From: Chitinispirillaceae bacterium
GTDB taxonomy: Bacteria; Fibrobacterota; Chitinivibrionia; Chitinivibrionales; Chitinispirillaceae
DNA: 41,726 nucleotides
Direction: 5' to 3'
Assembly (NCBI GenBank): GCA_016926315.1
Contig: JAFGOU010000568.1
Coordinates: 1 to 41,726, forward strand
This document shows positions 8,472-18,109 of the stretch, in pieces. Each line of letters starts with the position of its first letter. Position 1 is the stretch's first letter. The translations under genes were made by a program, and so were the position numbers. The notes under the pieces are model-generated. The model did not search any database. It saw only the letters and a list, made by a program, of their open reading frames with translations, and had not been told where the DNA came from.

Positions 8472-10628
8472 ATGAAGAAGAAAAAAACAGAGAGTTCCAT
8501 CAAAAAAGCAGTACTATCTCTTGCATCGGTGCTGCTTGGTCCGACTGAACGGGTCACCCTCGAGAACCGGGTTTTCTGCGCTCTGCTGCTGACCCTTGCA
8601 GCGCTGTGCGCCATTGCGGTTGTCGAAAATTCCCTTATTAGTCTTCCTCTGCCCGCGATCCTGGTCATGGTGGTGGGGATCCTGTTTTATGCGCTGTTGT
8701 ATTATGCCGCTAGGTTCAAAGGATACTACCTCAAACTTGTATGGCCGACCTTCCTGGCCACGATCATCATCCTCGCGGTGCTGTGGAGGTACAACGGTGG
8801 GAGCGCGGGGAGCGCCCATCTCTTTCTTACGGTTGCTCCGGTGCTGTTCGTTCTTTTCATGAAAGCGTGGCTGCAGTGGCTCTTTCTGTTTCTTTACCTT
8901 GGCGTGACCGTGTCGTTGTTGATGACAGAGTATTACTACCCGTCATTCGTACAGGGCCTGCTTCCGCGAAAGGCGCATTTTGCCGACCTGCTTTCCTCCA
9001 CTATCCAGATCCAGCTTGCCATCGCACTCGTGGTGGTATGGGCGGTGCGTGAGTATCGGAACATGGCAGACAGGGTAGATGCGCTGCGGCGCAAGAGCGA
9101 GGCGCGGTTTAACGAGGTCGCCAATCAGATACCGGTGGCGATCTGCGAGCTGGACAGGGATCTGCGCATCACCTATGCCAACAGGACCGCTTTTGCGGTA
9201 ACCGGCTATACACAAGCCGACGTGCTGCAGCGACTGAAACTCGAGGACATCACCCATCCGGAAAGCTTTAAAAGTATTCAGACCGTCATCGAGCAGCTGC
9301 TGCGGGGCGAAAAAGAGTCGCCGTCAGAATATTCCATCATCACAAAATCCGGCGCAACGCGGACCGTTTTAGGCCATTACGAGCTTATTTTTGACGACGA
9401 CAGAGTGACTGGCTACCGGTCCACCATGGTTGACATCACCGAAATGAAGCTACTCGAGGACCGGCTTCATCAGGCGGAAAAGATGGAGTCCATCGGCGCG
9501 CTTGCGGGCGGGATCGCCCATGATTTCAACAATATTCTTACCGGGATCATGACCTCGGCGCAGATGCTTGGCCAGTGCGCGCGTGAGCGCGGTCCCATTG
9601 ATCATGCGGAACTGGAGCAGCATGCCGGACTTATTACCATTGCCGCCACCCGTGCGGCCGACCTGGTCAGGAACCTTCTCCTTTTTTCACGGCAAGGGAG
9701 TTTCAGCATGCACCCGTTTGATGTCAATGCCGCGGTTGACGAGGCGGTTGCACTGCTTAAGTATTCGCTCGATAAAAAGGTTGAGATTGTCCGCACCGCG
9801 GAGTGCGGGCAACTGGTGGTGAAGGGAGACCAGTCGCTGCTCGAGAGCGCCGTCATCAACCTTGCCATCAACGCCCAGGACGCCATGCCTGCGGGGGGAA
9901 AACTTACCATAGCCACGGCGAAAAAGATCCCTGATGCGGCCCTTATTCTGGCCAATCCGGAGATGAAAGGAATTGAGGCCTTTGCCGCGATAGCGGTGAG
10001 CGATACGGGCAAGGGGCTTGACGACTGGGTCAAGGACCACCTGTTTGAGCCGTTTGTAACCACCAAGGAGAACGGCAAGGGTACGGGGCTGGGGCTTGCG
10101 AGCGTGTACGGCACCATAAAGGCGATCGGCGGCTGTGTGGAGGCGGCGTCGGAAAAAGGAACCGGCACCACCTTCACCCTCTACCTTCCGCTCTGCACGG
10201 AATGCCTTTCGCACGAAATACTGCGGAACGACCGAATGGTAAAAGGAAACGGCGAAACCATACTCATTGTGGACGACGAAGAGATCGTTCTGCGGGTCGA
10301 GGAGATGGCGCTGTCCAAGCAAGGGTATGCCATACAAGCATTTTCCGATCCCCTGGCCGCAATCGATTTTTACCGCCATAATTTTTCCCGCGTCGCGTGT
10401 GTCATTCTTGATATGGTCATGCCGAAGATGAACGGGAGAAAGTGTTTTGAACGGCTCCGCTCAATCAATCCCGGCATCAAGGCGATTTTTACCACCGGCT
10501 ATGCCAATGACGGCGAATTTGAATCGTTCGTGAAGAAGAATAACGCCCTGTTTGTCGGGAAGCCGTTTGACGCGGAGAATATGGGAACCGCTATCCGAAG
10601 GGTGCTGCAAAACGCTCCGGCAGCATAG
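8472..10628 (+). CDS. Membrane-bound hybrid sensor histidine kinase (PAS-HisKA-HATPase-REC)
   Basis: 718 residues. The N-terminal 200 or so contain about six hydrophobic segments without a recognisable periplasmic ligand domain, then a PAS domain (about 210-325), a dimerisation/phosphoacceptor helix with GGIAHDFNNIL carrying His350, an ATPase domain with the N-box NLAINAQDAMP near 462, DTGKG and GKGTGLGLA boxes, and a receiver domain from about 595 (ILIVDDEE) with phospho-acceptor Asp647 in LDMVMPKMNG and a conserved Lys in GKPFD. It signals by His to Asp phosphotransfer; the HDFNN form of the H-box is typical of hybrid kinases related to NtrB-like families. There is no output domain and no response regulator gene beside it, so the partner is elsewhere. 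The ribosome binding site is weak. It ends 79 bases before the glycyl radical unit, in the same orientation, so regulation of that unit is possible but unproven. Confidence 0.93.
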   Translation: MKKKKTESSIKKAVLSLASVLLGPTERVTLENRVFCALLLTLAALCAIAVVENSLISLPLPAILVMVVGILFYALLYYAARFKGYYLKLVWPTFLATIIILAVLWRYNGGSAGSAHLFLTVAPVLFVLFMKAWLQWLFLFLYLGVTVSLLMTEYYYPSFVQGLLPRKAHFADLLSSTIQIQLAIALVVVWAVREYRNMADRVDALRRKSEARFNEVANQIPVAICELDRDLRITYANRTAFAVTGYTQADVLQRLKLEDITHPESFKSIQTVIEQLLRGEKESPSEYSIITKSGATRTVLGHYELIFDDDRVTGYRSTMVDITEMKLLEDRLHQAEKMESIGALAGGIAHDFNNILTGIMTSAQMLGQCARERGPIDHAELEQHAGLITIAATRAADLVRNLLLFSRQGSFSMHPFDVNAAVDEAVALLKYSLDKKVEIVRTAECGQLVVKGDQSLLESAVINLAINAQDAMPAGGKLTIATAKKIPDAALILANPEMKGIEAFAAIAVSDTGKGLDDWVKDHLFEPFVTTKENGKGTGLGLASVYGTIKAIGGCVEAASEKGTGTTFTLYLPLCTECLSHEILRNDRMVKGNGETILIVDDEEIVLRVEEMALSKQGYAIQAFSDPLAAIDFYRHNFSRVACVILDMVMPKMNGRKCFERLRSINPGIKAIFTTGYANDGEFESFVKKNNALFVGKPFDAENMGTAIRRVLQNAPAA

Positions 10629-10707
10629 CTGTCTATCCCGGTACCAAATACTCCCCTCGTACGCCTGACAATTCACTTATTTTTCCTGATAGGAGACCGA
10701 TCCCAAC

Positions 10708-11631
10708 GTGAAAAGCGATTCTGGAATCATTTTTGACATAAAACGGTTTTCGATCAATGACGGTCCGGGTATCCGTACCACGGTATTTTTCAAAGGGTGC
10801 CCGCTCAGGTGCGTCTGGTGCCATAATCCCGAAGGGTTGTCCATGGAACCGCAGGTGTACTGGGACGAGCGGCGGTGCCTTGGAAGCGCGTTTAGCGCGC
10901 ATGAGTGCACCGTGAAATGCACGAAAAACGCGCTCCATCGGACCGCGTCGGGCTGGGAGCTTGATCCAAAGAAGTGCGATTTCTGCAAGGAGTGCGAGCG
11001 ACTCTGTCCCACCGAGGCGCTGCAGATCATCGGAAAAAAAACGGGTGCCGATGATCTCATGACTGCGATCCTCAAGGACCGTCCTTTTTTCGACGCTTCC
11101 GGCGGAGGGGTTACCTTTTCCGGCGGAGAGCCGCTCATGCAGCACGCGTTTCTGGGTGCCATGCTGCGGCGCTGCCAGACAAACGGCGTCAGATCGGCTG
11201 TTGACACCTGCGGTTTTGCGGCGAAGGAGGTCGTCGCGTCAATCATGGAAGCGACCGACCTGTTTCTGTACGACATCAAGATAATCGACGACCGCTTGCA
11301 TAAAAAGTACACCGGCGTGTCCAATCGCCGTATCCTTGATAATCTCAAGATGATCACGGCCGCCGGGAAAGAGGTGATAGCGCGGATTCCCCTCATTCCT
11401 GGTATAACGGTCACCGAACAAAATATATTTGCTATACTTGACTTCCTGAATGGAATCTCCGGAATTACGAACGTTTCGCTGCTCAATTTCCACAAGGGGG
11501 GGGAGCAGAAGTACCGGCGATACCGGAAGGAGTACGGTATGGAAAACAGCGAGCCGCTTGATGACGCTTCGGTTGACGAAATAAAAAAGCTGTTTGAAAA
11601 AAGCGGCTATTCAGTCATGGTAGGGGAGTGA
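10708..11631 (+). CDS. Glycyl radical enzyme activating enzyme (radical SAM), probable HypD activase
   Basis: 307 residues. It uses S-adenosylmethionine and a 4Fe-4S cluster to install the glycyl radical on the partner enzyme encoded 4 bases downstream. The radical SAM motif CxxxCxxC is in GCPLRCVWCHNPE near residue 35. The following insert carries two further ferredoxin-like Cys sets (HECTVKCTKNALH and KKCDFCKECERLCP), as in activases of dehydratase/decarboxylase-type glycyl radical enzymes and unlike the short PflA of pyruvate formate-lyase. FSGGEPLMQ is the SAM-binding GGE motif. The start codon is GTG at 10708, with AGGAG at 10691-10695. The four-base spacing to the next gene means co-transcription and supports the pairing. 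The family call is secure; the substrate assignment rests on the neighbour. Confidence 0.95.
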   Translation: MKSDSGIIFDIKRFSINDGPGIRTTVFFKGCPLRCVWCHNPEGLSMEPQVYWDERRCLGSAFSAHECTVKCTKNALHRTASGWELDPKKCDFCKECERLCPTEALQIIGKKTGADDLMTAILKDRPFFDASGGGVTFSGGEPLMQHAFLGAMLRRCQTNGVRSAVDTCGFAAKEVVASIMEATDLFLYDIKIIDDRLHKKYTGVSNRRILDNLKMITAAGKEVIARIPLIPGITVTEQNIFAILDFLNGISGITNVSLLNFHKGGEQKYRRYRKEYGMENSEPLDDASVDEIKKLFEKSGYSVMVGE

Positions 11632-11635
11632 ACCT

Positions 11636-14002
11636 ATGATCACCGAACGGATAAAGAAGCTGCGGGCGCAGAGCGTGGAAACCCCGCCGAGCATTTCAAT
11701 GGAACGCGCAGTGCTCCTGACCGAGTTTTACCGGAGCAGTGAGGCGGCAAACGTATCTGAACCGGTCAAACGGGCGCTGGCGTTTCAGTATCTCATGGAG
11801 CGAAAAACCGTTTATATCGGCGATGGAGAGCTGGTGGTCGGCGAACGCGGCCCTGCTCCCCGCGCGGTGCCGACCTATCCCGAGATCACCATTCACAGCC
11901 TCAAAGACCTTGACCTTCTCAATTCCCGCACCAAGACGCCGTATACGGTAAGCAAAGAGGTGCGCGACCGGTATGAGAAGGAGATCATTCCCTACTGGCT
12001 TGGAAAATCAATGCGGGAGCGGATTTTTTCGCTCGTTTCCAGTGAGTGGAAAACGGCCTACGGAGCTGGGATATTCACGGAATTCATGGAGCAGCGCGCT
12101 CCGGGCCATACCGTGCTTGATGGCAAGATATACAAAAAAGGATTTATCGATTTCATCGGAGAAATCGACGCGACCATGCGTTCAATCGACTGGGTGAACG
12201 ATCCGGATGCCTTCGACAGGAATGAGGAGCTTAAGGCAATGAAAATCGCGGCCAGGGCTCTTATCAGATTTGCGGAGCGGCATGCGGAGTCGGCCGACGC
12301 CCTGGCAGCCAAAGAGGGTGATCCGGTCCGCAAAAAGGAGCTTGAGCGTATTGCGCAGAACTGCAGGCGGGTGCCGGCGCACCCGCCGCGTGACGTATGG
12401 GAAGCGGTGCAATACTACTGGTTTGTGCACCTGGGCGTAGTGACCGAATTCAATACCTGGGATTCGTTCAATCCCGGGCGCCTCGACCAGCACCTGCTGC
12501 CGTTTTACCAAAGCGACCTTGCCGGCGGTTCTTTTACCAAGGAACGGATCATCGAGATCCTGCAGGCGCTCTGGATCAAGTTCAATAACCAGCCCGCGCC
12601 GCCCAAGATGGGCGTCACGGCGGAAGAGAGCGGCACGTATACGGATTTTGCGCTTATCAATTTCGGCGGTGTGAAACCGGATGGTTCCGACGCGGTCAAT
12701 GAATTGAGCTATATTCTTCTGGATATCGTCGAGGAGATGCGGCTTTTACAGCCGAGCTCTATGGTGCAGGTAAGCAAGAAGAACCCTGACGCGTTCATAC
12801 AACGTGCGCTCAAGATAATAAAGACGGGCTTCGGCCAGCCCTCGGTATTCAACACCGACGCGATCATCCAGGAGATGCTGCGAATGGGAAAAAGCCTTGA
12901 GGACGCCCGTGAAGGGGGTGCGAGCGGGTGCGTCGAGACCGGCGCGTTCGGCAAGGAAGCGTATATCCTCACCGGCTACTTCAACCTGCCCAAGGTGCTC
13001 GAAATCACGCTCAACAACGGCGTTGACATGCGCACCGGAGCGAAGGTCGGTCTGGAGACCGGCGATCCGTCGTCATTCACGACGTTCGGGGAAGTTATGG
13101 CGGCGTACGAAAAACAGGTCGACTATTTTCTCACTATCAAGATCAAGGGAAGCAACCTTATCGAGCGACTGTACGCGCGCTTCATGCCGGCGCCGTTTCT
13201 TTCTGTTCTTGTCAACGATTGCATCGCCCGGGGAAAAGACTATCACGACGGCGGCGCGCGGTATAATACCTCCTATATCCAGGGTGTTGGCATGGGTACC
13301 ATCACCGACAGCCTGTCGTCACTGCGGCAGCACTGTTTCGAAAATCGAAGGATAAGCCTTGCCGTCCTGCGTGACGTGCTCAGGGATGATTTCAACGGCC
13401 AGGAGGAGCTGCGCCAGATTTTTATAAACAAAACTCCCAAATGGGGCAATGACGACGACTTTGCCGATGACCATGCCCGCGCGGTCTTTGAGATTTATTA
13501 CCATGCGGTCAACGGCAAACCGAACACCAGGGGCGGCTCCTATCGCGTTCTCCTGCTCCCGACGACCGCGCACGTTTACTTCGGCAAGGTCACCTGCGCA
13601 ACGCCGGACGGACGCAAGGCTTTTGAGGCGGTTTCCGAGGGCATTTCGCCGGTGCAGGGAGCGGATCGCCACGGACCGACGGCGGTCATCAAATCAGCGG
13701 CCAAGCTTGATCATCTGCGAACCGGCGGCACGCTTCTGAACCAGAAATTCACGCCGCAGTTTTTCAAGGACGACTCCGCCCTGAACAAGTTGACCCACCT
13801 GATCCGCACCTACTTCTCATTGGACGGGCACCATGTCCAGTTCAACGTGGTGGGCGCACAAACACTAATTGCGGCGCAGAAGGAGCCCCAGAAGTACCGC
13901 GACCTGATCGTCCGCGTCGCCGGGTACAGCGACTATTTCGTTGACCTGAGCATCGAGCTCCAGAACGAAATAATCAAACGCACCGAGCAAACCGACGTTT
14001 AA
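11636..14002 (+). CDS. hypD: Glycyl radical enzyme, probable trans-4-hydroxy-L-proline dehydratase
   Basis: 788 residues, the full length for the family. The thiyl Cys is Cys432 in GASGCVETGAFGKEAY and the glycyl radical Gly763 in RVAGYSDYF near the C-terminus. The sequence follows what I recall of Clostridioides difficile HypD nearly throughout: FMEQRAPGHTV, GRLDQHLxPFY, KFNNQPAPPK, TYTDF, GCVETGxFGKEAY, GNDDD(F/Y)AD, LPTT and the ending IIxRTEQT. Residues placed at the HypD active site from memory (His in APGHT, Asp in WDSF, Asp in TYTDF, Glu after the Cys, Tyr in GKEAY, Thr in LPTT) are present. The reaction would be dehydration of trans-4-hydroxy-L-proline to pyrroline-5-carboxylate, which needs ProC to make proline; no proC is in the window. 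A related dehydratase with another substrate is the main alternative. Start ATG 11636 follows a GGGGAG site. Co-transcribed with the activase. Confidence 0.85.
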   Translation: MITERIKKLRAQSVETPPSISMERAVLLTEFYRSSEAANVSEPVKRALAFQYLMERKTVYIGDGELVVGERGPAPRAVPTYPEITIHSLKDLDLLNSRTKTPYTVSKEVRDRYEKEIIPYWLGKSMRERIFSLVSSEWKTAYGAGIFTEFMEQRAPGHTVLDGKIYKKGFIDFIGEIDATMRSIDWVNDPDAFDRNEELKAMKIAARALIRFAERHAESADALAAKEGDPVRKKELERIAQNCRRVPAHPPRDVWEAVQYYWFVHLGVVTEFNTWDSFNPGRLDQHLLPFYQSDLAGGSFTKERIIEILQALWIKFNNQPAPPKMGVTAEESGTYTDFALINFGGVKPDGSDAVNELSYILLDIVEEMRLLQPSSMVQVSKKNPDAFIQRALKIIKTGFGQPSVFNTDAIIQEMLRMGKSLEDAREGGASGCVETGAFGKEAYILTGYFNLPKVLEITLNNGVDMRTGAKVGLETGDPSSFTTFGEVMAAYEKQVDYFLTIKIKGSNLIERLYARFMPAPFLSVLVNDCIARGKDYHDGGARYNTSYIQGVGMGTITDSLSSLRQHCFENRRISLAVLRDVLRDDFNGQEELRQIFINKTPKWGNDDDFADDHARAVFEIYYHAVNGKPNTRGGSYRVLLLPTTAHVYFGKVTCATPDGRKAFEAVSEGISPVQGADRHGPTAVIKSAAKLDHLRTGGTLLNQKFTPQFFKDDSALNKLTHLIRTYFSLDGHHVQFNVVGAQTLIAAQKEPQKYRDLIVRVAGYSDYFVDLSIELQNEIIKRTEQTDV

Positions 14003-14012
14003 GACGACCCCG

Positions 14013-14693
14013 ATGGCCTCCATTGGCACCTTAGCACTTGGCACTCAGCCGCATGTCGCTGCAGTGGTTGATGCGATTGTTCCGCCCGCCGATCTCGTCG
14101 TGCTGAGGAACAAGGGCGTGGAACTGCTCGAGATCAGGGTTGATCTGTTCGACAAGACCATCGAGTGCATCACCAGCTACCTGGTTGATATCCGCGCGGC
14201 GGTCGGCCTTCCCATGATCGGTACCGTGCGGGAAAATGAATTGACCCGGGGCAGACGGTCCGTCTGCTTTTCATCGATCATGCCGCATGTCGATTGCATT
14301 GATATCGAGCTCGGCGCAACGGACGTTCCGGATATCGTACCGCTTGCGCGCTCGCAGGGGAAAACCATCCTGGTATCCGAGCATAATTTCGAGAAAACCC
14401 CAAACGGCGGCGATCTGCAGGCGATTCTTGACCGCGCCGTCGCGGAGCACGCCGACATTGTCAAGATCGTCACCACGGCCCAAAGCGAGGACGATGCGTG
14501 GCGGCTGCTGCGCTTCGCGCGCGGTTGCTCATTTCCAATCGTCGCGTTTGCGATGGGCGAAGCCGGGGCGTTCTCCCGGATCAAAGCGTGCGAGTACGGG
14601 TCGCTTTTCACCTACGGGTACATCACCAAAGCGGTCGCACCGGGGCAGTATTCCGCGGAGGAGTTGTTGCAGCGGGTCACAAAGGCTGTGTGA
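14013..14693 (+). CDS. aroD: Type I 3-dehydroquinate dehydratase
   Basis: 226 residues. Catalyses dehydration of 3-dehydroquinate to 3-dehydroshikimate through a Schiff base in the shikimate pathway. Class I signatures are all visible: LEIRVDLF near the N-terminus, GTVREN, the catalytic His124 in VSEHNFEKTPNG, the Schiff-base Lys151 in ADIVKIVTTAQ, and the C-terminal FAMGEAGAFSRI and TYGYI segments. It begins 10 bases after the glycyl radical gene and therefore probably shares its transcript, although the two have no known pathway link. No strong ribosome binding site is visible at the ATG, so it may depend on translation of the upstream gene. The other aromatic genes sit in a separate cluster at 28.6-33.9 kb. 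It is convergent with the next gene, 26 bases away. Confidence 0.92.
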   Translation: MASIGTLALGTQPHVAAVVDAIVPPADLVVLRNKGVELLEIRVDLFDKTIECITSYLVDIRAAVGLPMIGTVRENELTRGRRSVCFSSIMPHVDCIDIELGATDVPDIVPLARSQGKTILVSEHNFEKTPNGGDLQAILDRAVAEHADIVKIVTTAQSEDDAWRLLRFARGCSFPIVAFAMGEAGAFSRIKACEYGSLFTYGYITKAVAPGQYSAEELLQRVTKAV

Positions 14694-14719
14694 GCCGCAT
14701 TCAGCAGGGCGCATGAGGT

Positions 14720-17700
14720 TTAACGGCCGAACGCCGGCGCCCGGTAGTCGGGCAGCATGATAAGTCCCCAGTTGTCAAAGTCAAAACCGATCCCAAAGGT
14801 GAATCTGTCCCCGCCGAGCGGCGCCGGACGGTCGATGCCGCGGTCCCATCGCAACGTGACGGCGAGGGGCATGCCGTTGAACGTGGTTGCCTGCAGCCGC
14901 AGCTCGGCGCCGTACGAGACGAGCCAGTCGTCGCGCTTGAAGTCAAGGAGACGGGACGGCCGGGTGAATCCCGCGCCGCCGCTTGCGTTCAGGCAGCCGT
15001 ACAGCTTTTCAAGGTAGATGATCCATACGCGCTTGTCGATGAGCGACGGCGACAGCGGGAAACGGTAGGAGAGTCCTCCGCTTACCACGGCATTGCCCGT
15101 GACCGTGACCGTGTCGTACGTTGCCCGAACCGTATCCTGGTTCGCCCCGATTGACTTTATCCTGGTGTCGCGGAAATAGTAGGCATAGCCGGGTATCCAC
15201 GACACCGGGAGATAGAACGAGGGAAAGACCGTGTCCTGTTCAATGACCTTTATAACATCGCCGCGCAGATCAAAGTGGAAATCGTGCTTGCCGTACCACG
15301 GCGCTGCCATGCCGGTCATGAGATGGCCGATCCCCTCGTGAAAGCGGTAGTAATCGTAGTTTTCCTTGAGATACGACGATTCGGTGGAAAAACTGTTCTC
15401 CTCCTTGAGCGAAAACTGACGCCAGAAGCTGTACTGGGTTTTAAGGGCAACGCCACGGGGGGATATTGACGAACGCGAATCAACCGACCGGGCGCCGAAC
15501 GCGGCGATACTCCCGAACCGGAATCCTTTTCCCAGGTTGTAGTTGAAGATGCCGTAGTCGGGAACCTGGAGGTCGACATCGTAGCGGTTGAGCCCGGCAA
15601 GGAGGTGAACAGCCAGCGTATTGGGATCGAGCCCGGATATCCCCTGTCCTCCCTGGAAATAGTGTGAAACCAGGCCGTAGAGGTGGTGAATCCGGATATT
15701 ATAGGGCATGATTTCTTCATAAGGATTTGATTGATCGTCATTATAATATTTTTCCTCTCCGGCGATCCCCCGCAACAGATAGTCAAACGAAAGCGTCACG
15801 GGCAGGCGCGACGTGCTCGCGAAGACGCCTGCGTCATAGGTCCTTCTGATATCGATGCCGCCGTGGTCGAGATTGATGAACTGGTAGAACCGGTGCGGTT
15901 CAAAAAGAAAATAACCGCCGATTTCGGATCCCTTTCCCATCCAGACCGCCGGATCGAGCAGGTTGAATACGGCGCCGGCCTTGAACCGGGAGCTGCCCGC
16001 GAACACGTTGCTTTCAGTGGAAACAAGCTGTTCTACCAACGCGGTGGGAATGCAGAGGAACTGCCGCGGCATGTAGGAGAACGGTTTCGGCGACGGGTAG
16101 GAGATGGGAATCACGGTGTCGATCGCAGAGGTAACACGGAGAACAAGCGCCGAATCTAGGGTATGGCTCGAAAGGGGTTTCAGCGTATCAAGGAGAAAGA
16201 TGCCGTATCCCGAGGAGTCGTAGCCGGCATAGGCGAGCCGTTGTTCATCCGGCGACAGGGCGGGGGCATAGGCGCCGCCAAGGACATTTGTCAGGCGGGA
16301 AAGCGCGCCGGATTCGAAATCGTACCGGTAAATGTTGAATATGCCGGTACGGTCGGAGGCGAAATAGAGCCGCTTGCCATCGGGGCTCCAGAACGGGTCG
16401 CGCTCGTCGTTTTTGGTATCGCAGACGAGGCGGACCGATCTGCTTGCGGTATCGTAGATGCCGATCTTGCGGTTGTCGCGGTCAAAGTAGCTGAACGCGA
16501 TACGACGGCCGTCCGGCGACCAGTCCAGGCTGTAGATGAACGAAATCGTTTCATTCGAAGCGTTTGAATCAGGGTAGACAATCCGGACCTCCGTACCGTA
16601 GGTATCGACCAGGGCGATATAAAATCGGTCAAAGTCACGCTTCGCGGCCGCAAGCAGGTCGCCGGATGGCGAGAACGAGGCGGAGAAGATGCTCTGTTTG
16701 AACGTGAGCTGCTTTTCGGTCTTTTCAGGGAACAGCTTGAACTTCTTTTTTTCCGGCGGCAGCGTATCGATATAGAGATCCTTCACCGGGAAGCCGCCTT
16801 TCCGGGCAGGGAGCACCGATTTCTTTGATTTCGGGCTGCAGAAGGCGATGCGGCCTGACGGGTGTATGTCGTAACACCCCTTGACCGCCATTTCAAATTT
16901 GATTTTTTTGTCCTCTTTGACCGTATCGATAAGGGAGTATGAGTAAAGGTTTTTAAAAGAGTAGTCGTTTTTTGCGTTCGAAAGATAATAGAGCTTTTTA
17001 CTATCCGGTGAAAAACGCGGCCAATAATTGTCAAATCCCTCTTTGTTGATTTTTTTACCCGTCACAAGCGTTCCAAGACTGTCGCGTTGTTTTATGTAGC
17101 GCGCGATGAGCCATTGCTTCCACTCCTTGTACAGGGTGGACGCCGGCATGTCGAGCGTTTTGCGGATGACCGCGTCGAAATTGAGGTAGCGCAGCTTCGC
17201 GCTTTCCTTGACCATGGCGACGATCTTTTCATACCCGTATTTGAGAGCGATATACCGGACCATGGAAAAACCGTGATCATAGGTTTTTTCGAAATCGTCG
17301 CCCCGGCCCGCGAACAGCTGCATGTGGTTCCAGGAAAGGAGCTTGTCGGAAAGCGTGAGGCTTCGCAGGATCATGTCGCGGTGCGTGTCCCACGAATCGC
17401 TGCCGTGCCTGCTGCTTTCGAACTGCGCGATTCCCTCGGCCAGCCACATGGGAAGGATCTCGCCCGGCAGCACATGGAGCGCCTCCAGCCGTTCCTGTTC
17501 GTTGGGATGGGTAAAGCAGCCGAGTTGCACGTACGGGATCCATGACGCGAATTTGAAGCCGGTCCAGATGGACACCTGATGCGCGTACTCATGCGTGATC
17601 ACGTCGTCGAACCAGTCGTGCGTGCCGCGCAGGTTGTAGTCAAAATCGTGGACCGCAAGAAGGATGAAATTGATGTTGGTGAAGGTAAGGCCGTTGCTTT

Positions 17701-17965
17701 CGTCGGAATCGACGAGCAAGATATCGGTTTTTGACGGTAATTTCAGATTATAGGTTTTTGCATAGATGCCGTACAGAAACTCCAACTTGTCGGCCACGGG
17801 CTTTACCAGATGGTTCAGGCCGTCATGATAGTGGATCCTGAAATGGGGCGTCTCAACCGTATAGAGCTTGAGCCCGAAGGCATTGAACCGGGCGGCCTGC
17901 GCCTGAGAAAAAAGAACCATCAGCACTGTGGCGAGAGCAGCAACATTTCTGAACATCAGACGCAC
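14720..17965 (-). CDS. Outer-surface protein: gluzincin-like peptidase domain, TolB-type propeller and C-terminal beta-barrel
   Basis: 1081 residues with a signal peptide (about 1-24). Residues 30-300 form a peptidase-MA-like domain with the zinc motif His125-Glu126-Tyr127-Ala128-His129 (THEYAHQ) and a downstream WLAEGIAQFE in which Glu177 is the likely third ligand, so the gluzincin site is intact. Residues about 310-600 are TolB/WD40-like propeller blades (FSPDSKKLYYLSN, WSPDGRRIAFSYF, WSPDGKRLYFASD, LSPDEQRLAYAGY). The rest, about 640-1081, alternates polar and aromatic residues and ends in FDFDNWGLIMLP-like strands, fitting an outer-membrane barrel. AAGGG lies 8 bases before the ATG at 17965. 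Similar combinations exist in Bacteroidota and Fibrobacterota as poorly characterised surface proteins; the substrate is unknown. It is the last gene of the four-gene surface locus, 144 bases after its neighbour. Confidence 0.85.
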   Translation of the reverse strand: MRLMFRNVAALATVLMVLFSQAQAARFNAFGLKLYTVETPHFRIHYHDGLNHLVKPVADKLEFLYGIYAKTYNLKLPSKTDILLVDSDESNGLTFTNINFILLAVHDFDYNLRGTHDWFDDVITHEYAHQVSIWTGFKFASWIPYVQLGCFTHPNEQERLEALHVLPGEILPMWLAEGIAQFESSRHGSDSWDTHRDMILRSLTLSDKLLSWNHMQLFAGRGDDFEKTYDHGFSMVRYIALKYGYEKIVAMVKESAKLRYLNFDAVIRKTLDMPASTLYKEWKQWLIARYIKQRDSLGTLVTGKKINKEGFDNYWPRFSPDSKKLYYLSNAKNDYSFKNLYSYSLIDTVKEDKKIKFEMAVKGCYDIHPSGRIAFCSPKSKKSVLPARKGGFPVKDLYIDTLPPEKKKFKLFPEKTEKQLTFKQSIFSASFSPSGDLLAAAKRDFDRFYIALVDTYGTEVRIVYPDSNASNETISFIYSLDWSPDGRRIAFSYFDRDNRKIGIYDTASRSVRLVCDTKNDERDPFWSPDGKRLYFASDRTGIFNIYRYDFESGALSRLTNVLGGAYAPALSPDEQRLAYAGYDSSGYGIFLLDTLKPLSSHTLDSALVLRVTSAIDTVIPISYPSPKPFSYMPRQFLCIPTALVEQLVSTESNVFAGSSRFKAGAVFNLLDPAVWMGKGSEIGGYFLFEPHRFYQFINLDHGGIDIRRTYDAGVFASTSRLPVTLSFDYLLRGIAGEEKYYNDDQSNPYEEIMPYNIRIHHLYGLVSHYFQGGQGISGLDPNTLAVHLLAGLNRYDVDLQVPDYGIFNYNLGKGFRFGSIAAFGARSVDSRSSISPRGVALKTQYSFWRQFSLKEENSFSTESSYLKENYDYYRFHEGIGHLMTGMAAPWYGKHDFHFDLRGDVIKVIEQDTVFPSFYLPVSWIPGYAYYFRDTRIKSIGANQDTVRATYDTVTVTGNAVVSGGLSYRFPLSPSLIDKRVWIIYLEKLYGCLNASGGAGFTRPSRLLDFKRDDWLVSYGAELRLQATTFNGMPLAVTLRWDRGIDRPAPLGGDRFTFGIGFDFDNWGLIMLPDYRAPAFGR

Positions 17966-18109
17966 CCTTGCATGTATATACCATGCTGCACAAACGCGCA
18001 GCAGACTCGTTTATAACGATTACGTTTTAAAACCCCAAAAAAGGGTCCATGGTGTGATGTTTTCCAGGATACCATTTCAGCATTTTAAAAAGCGATTGCA
18101 CCGCCCGGT

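Noticed and set aside
15731..16567. Consecutive plus-strand frames opposite the TolB-propeller gene
   Set aside because: No ribosome binding sites or motifs; the opposite strand encodes clear propeller blades throughout.
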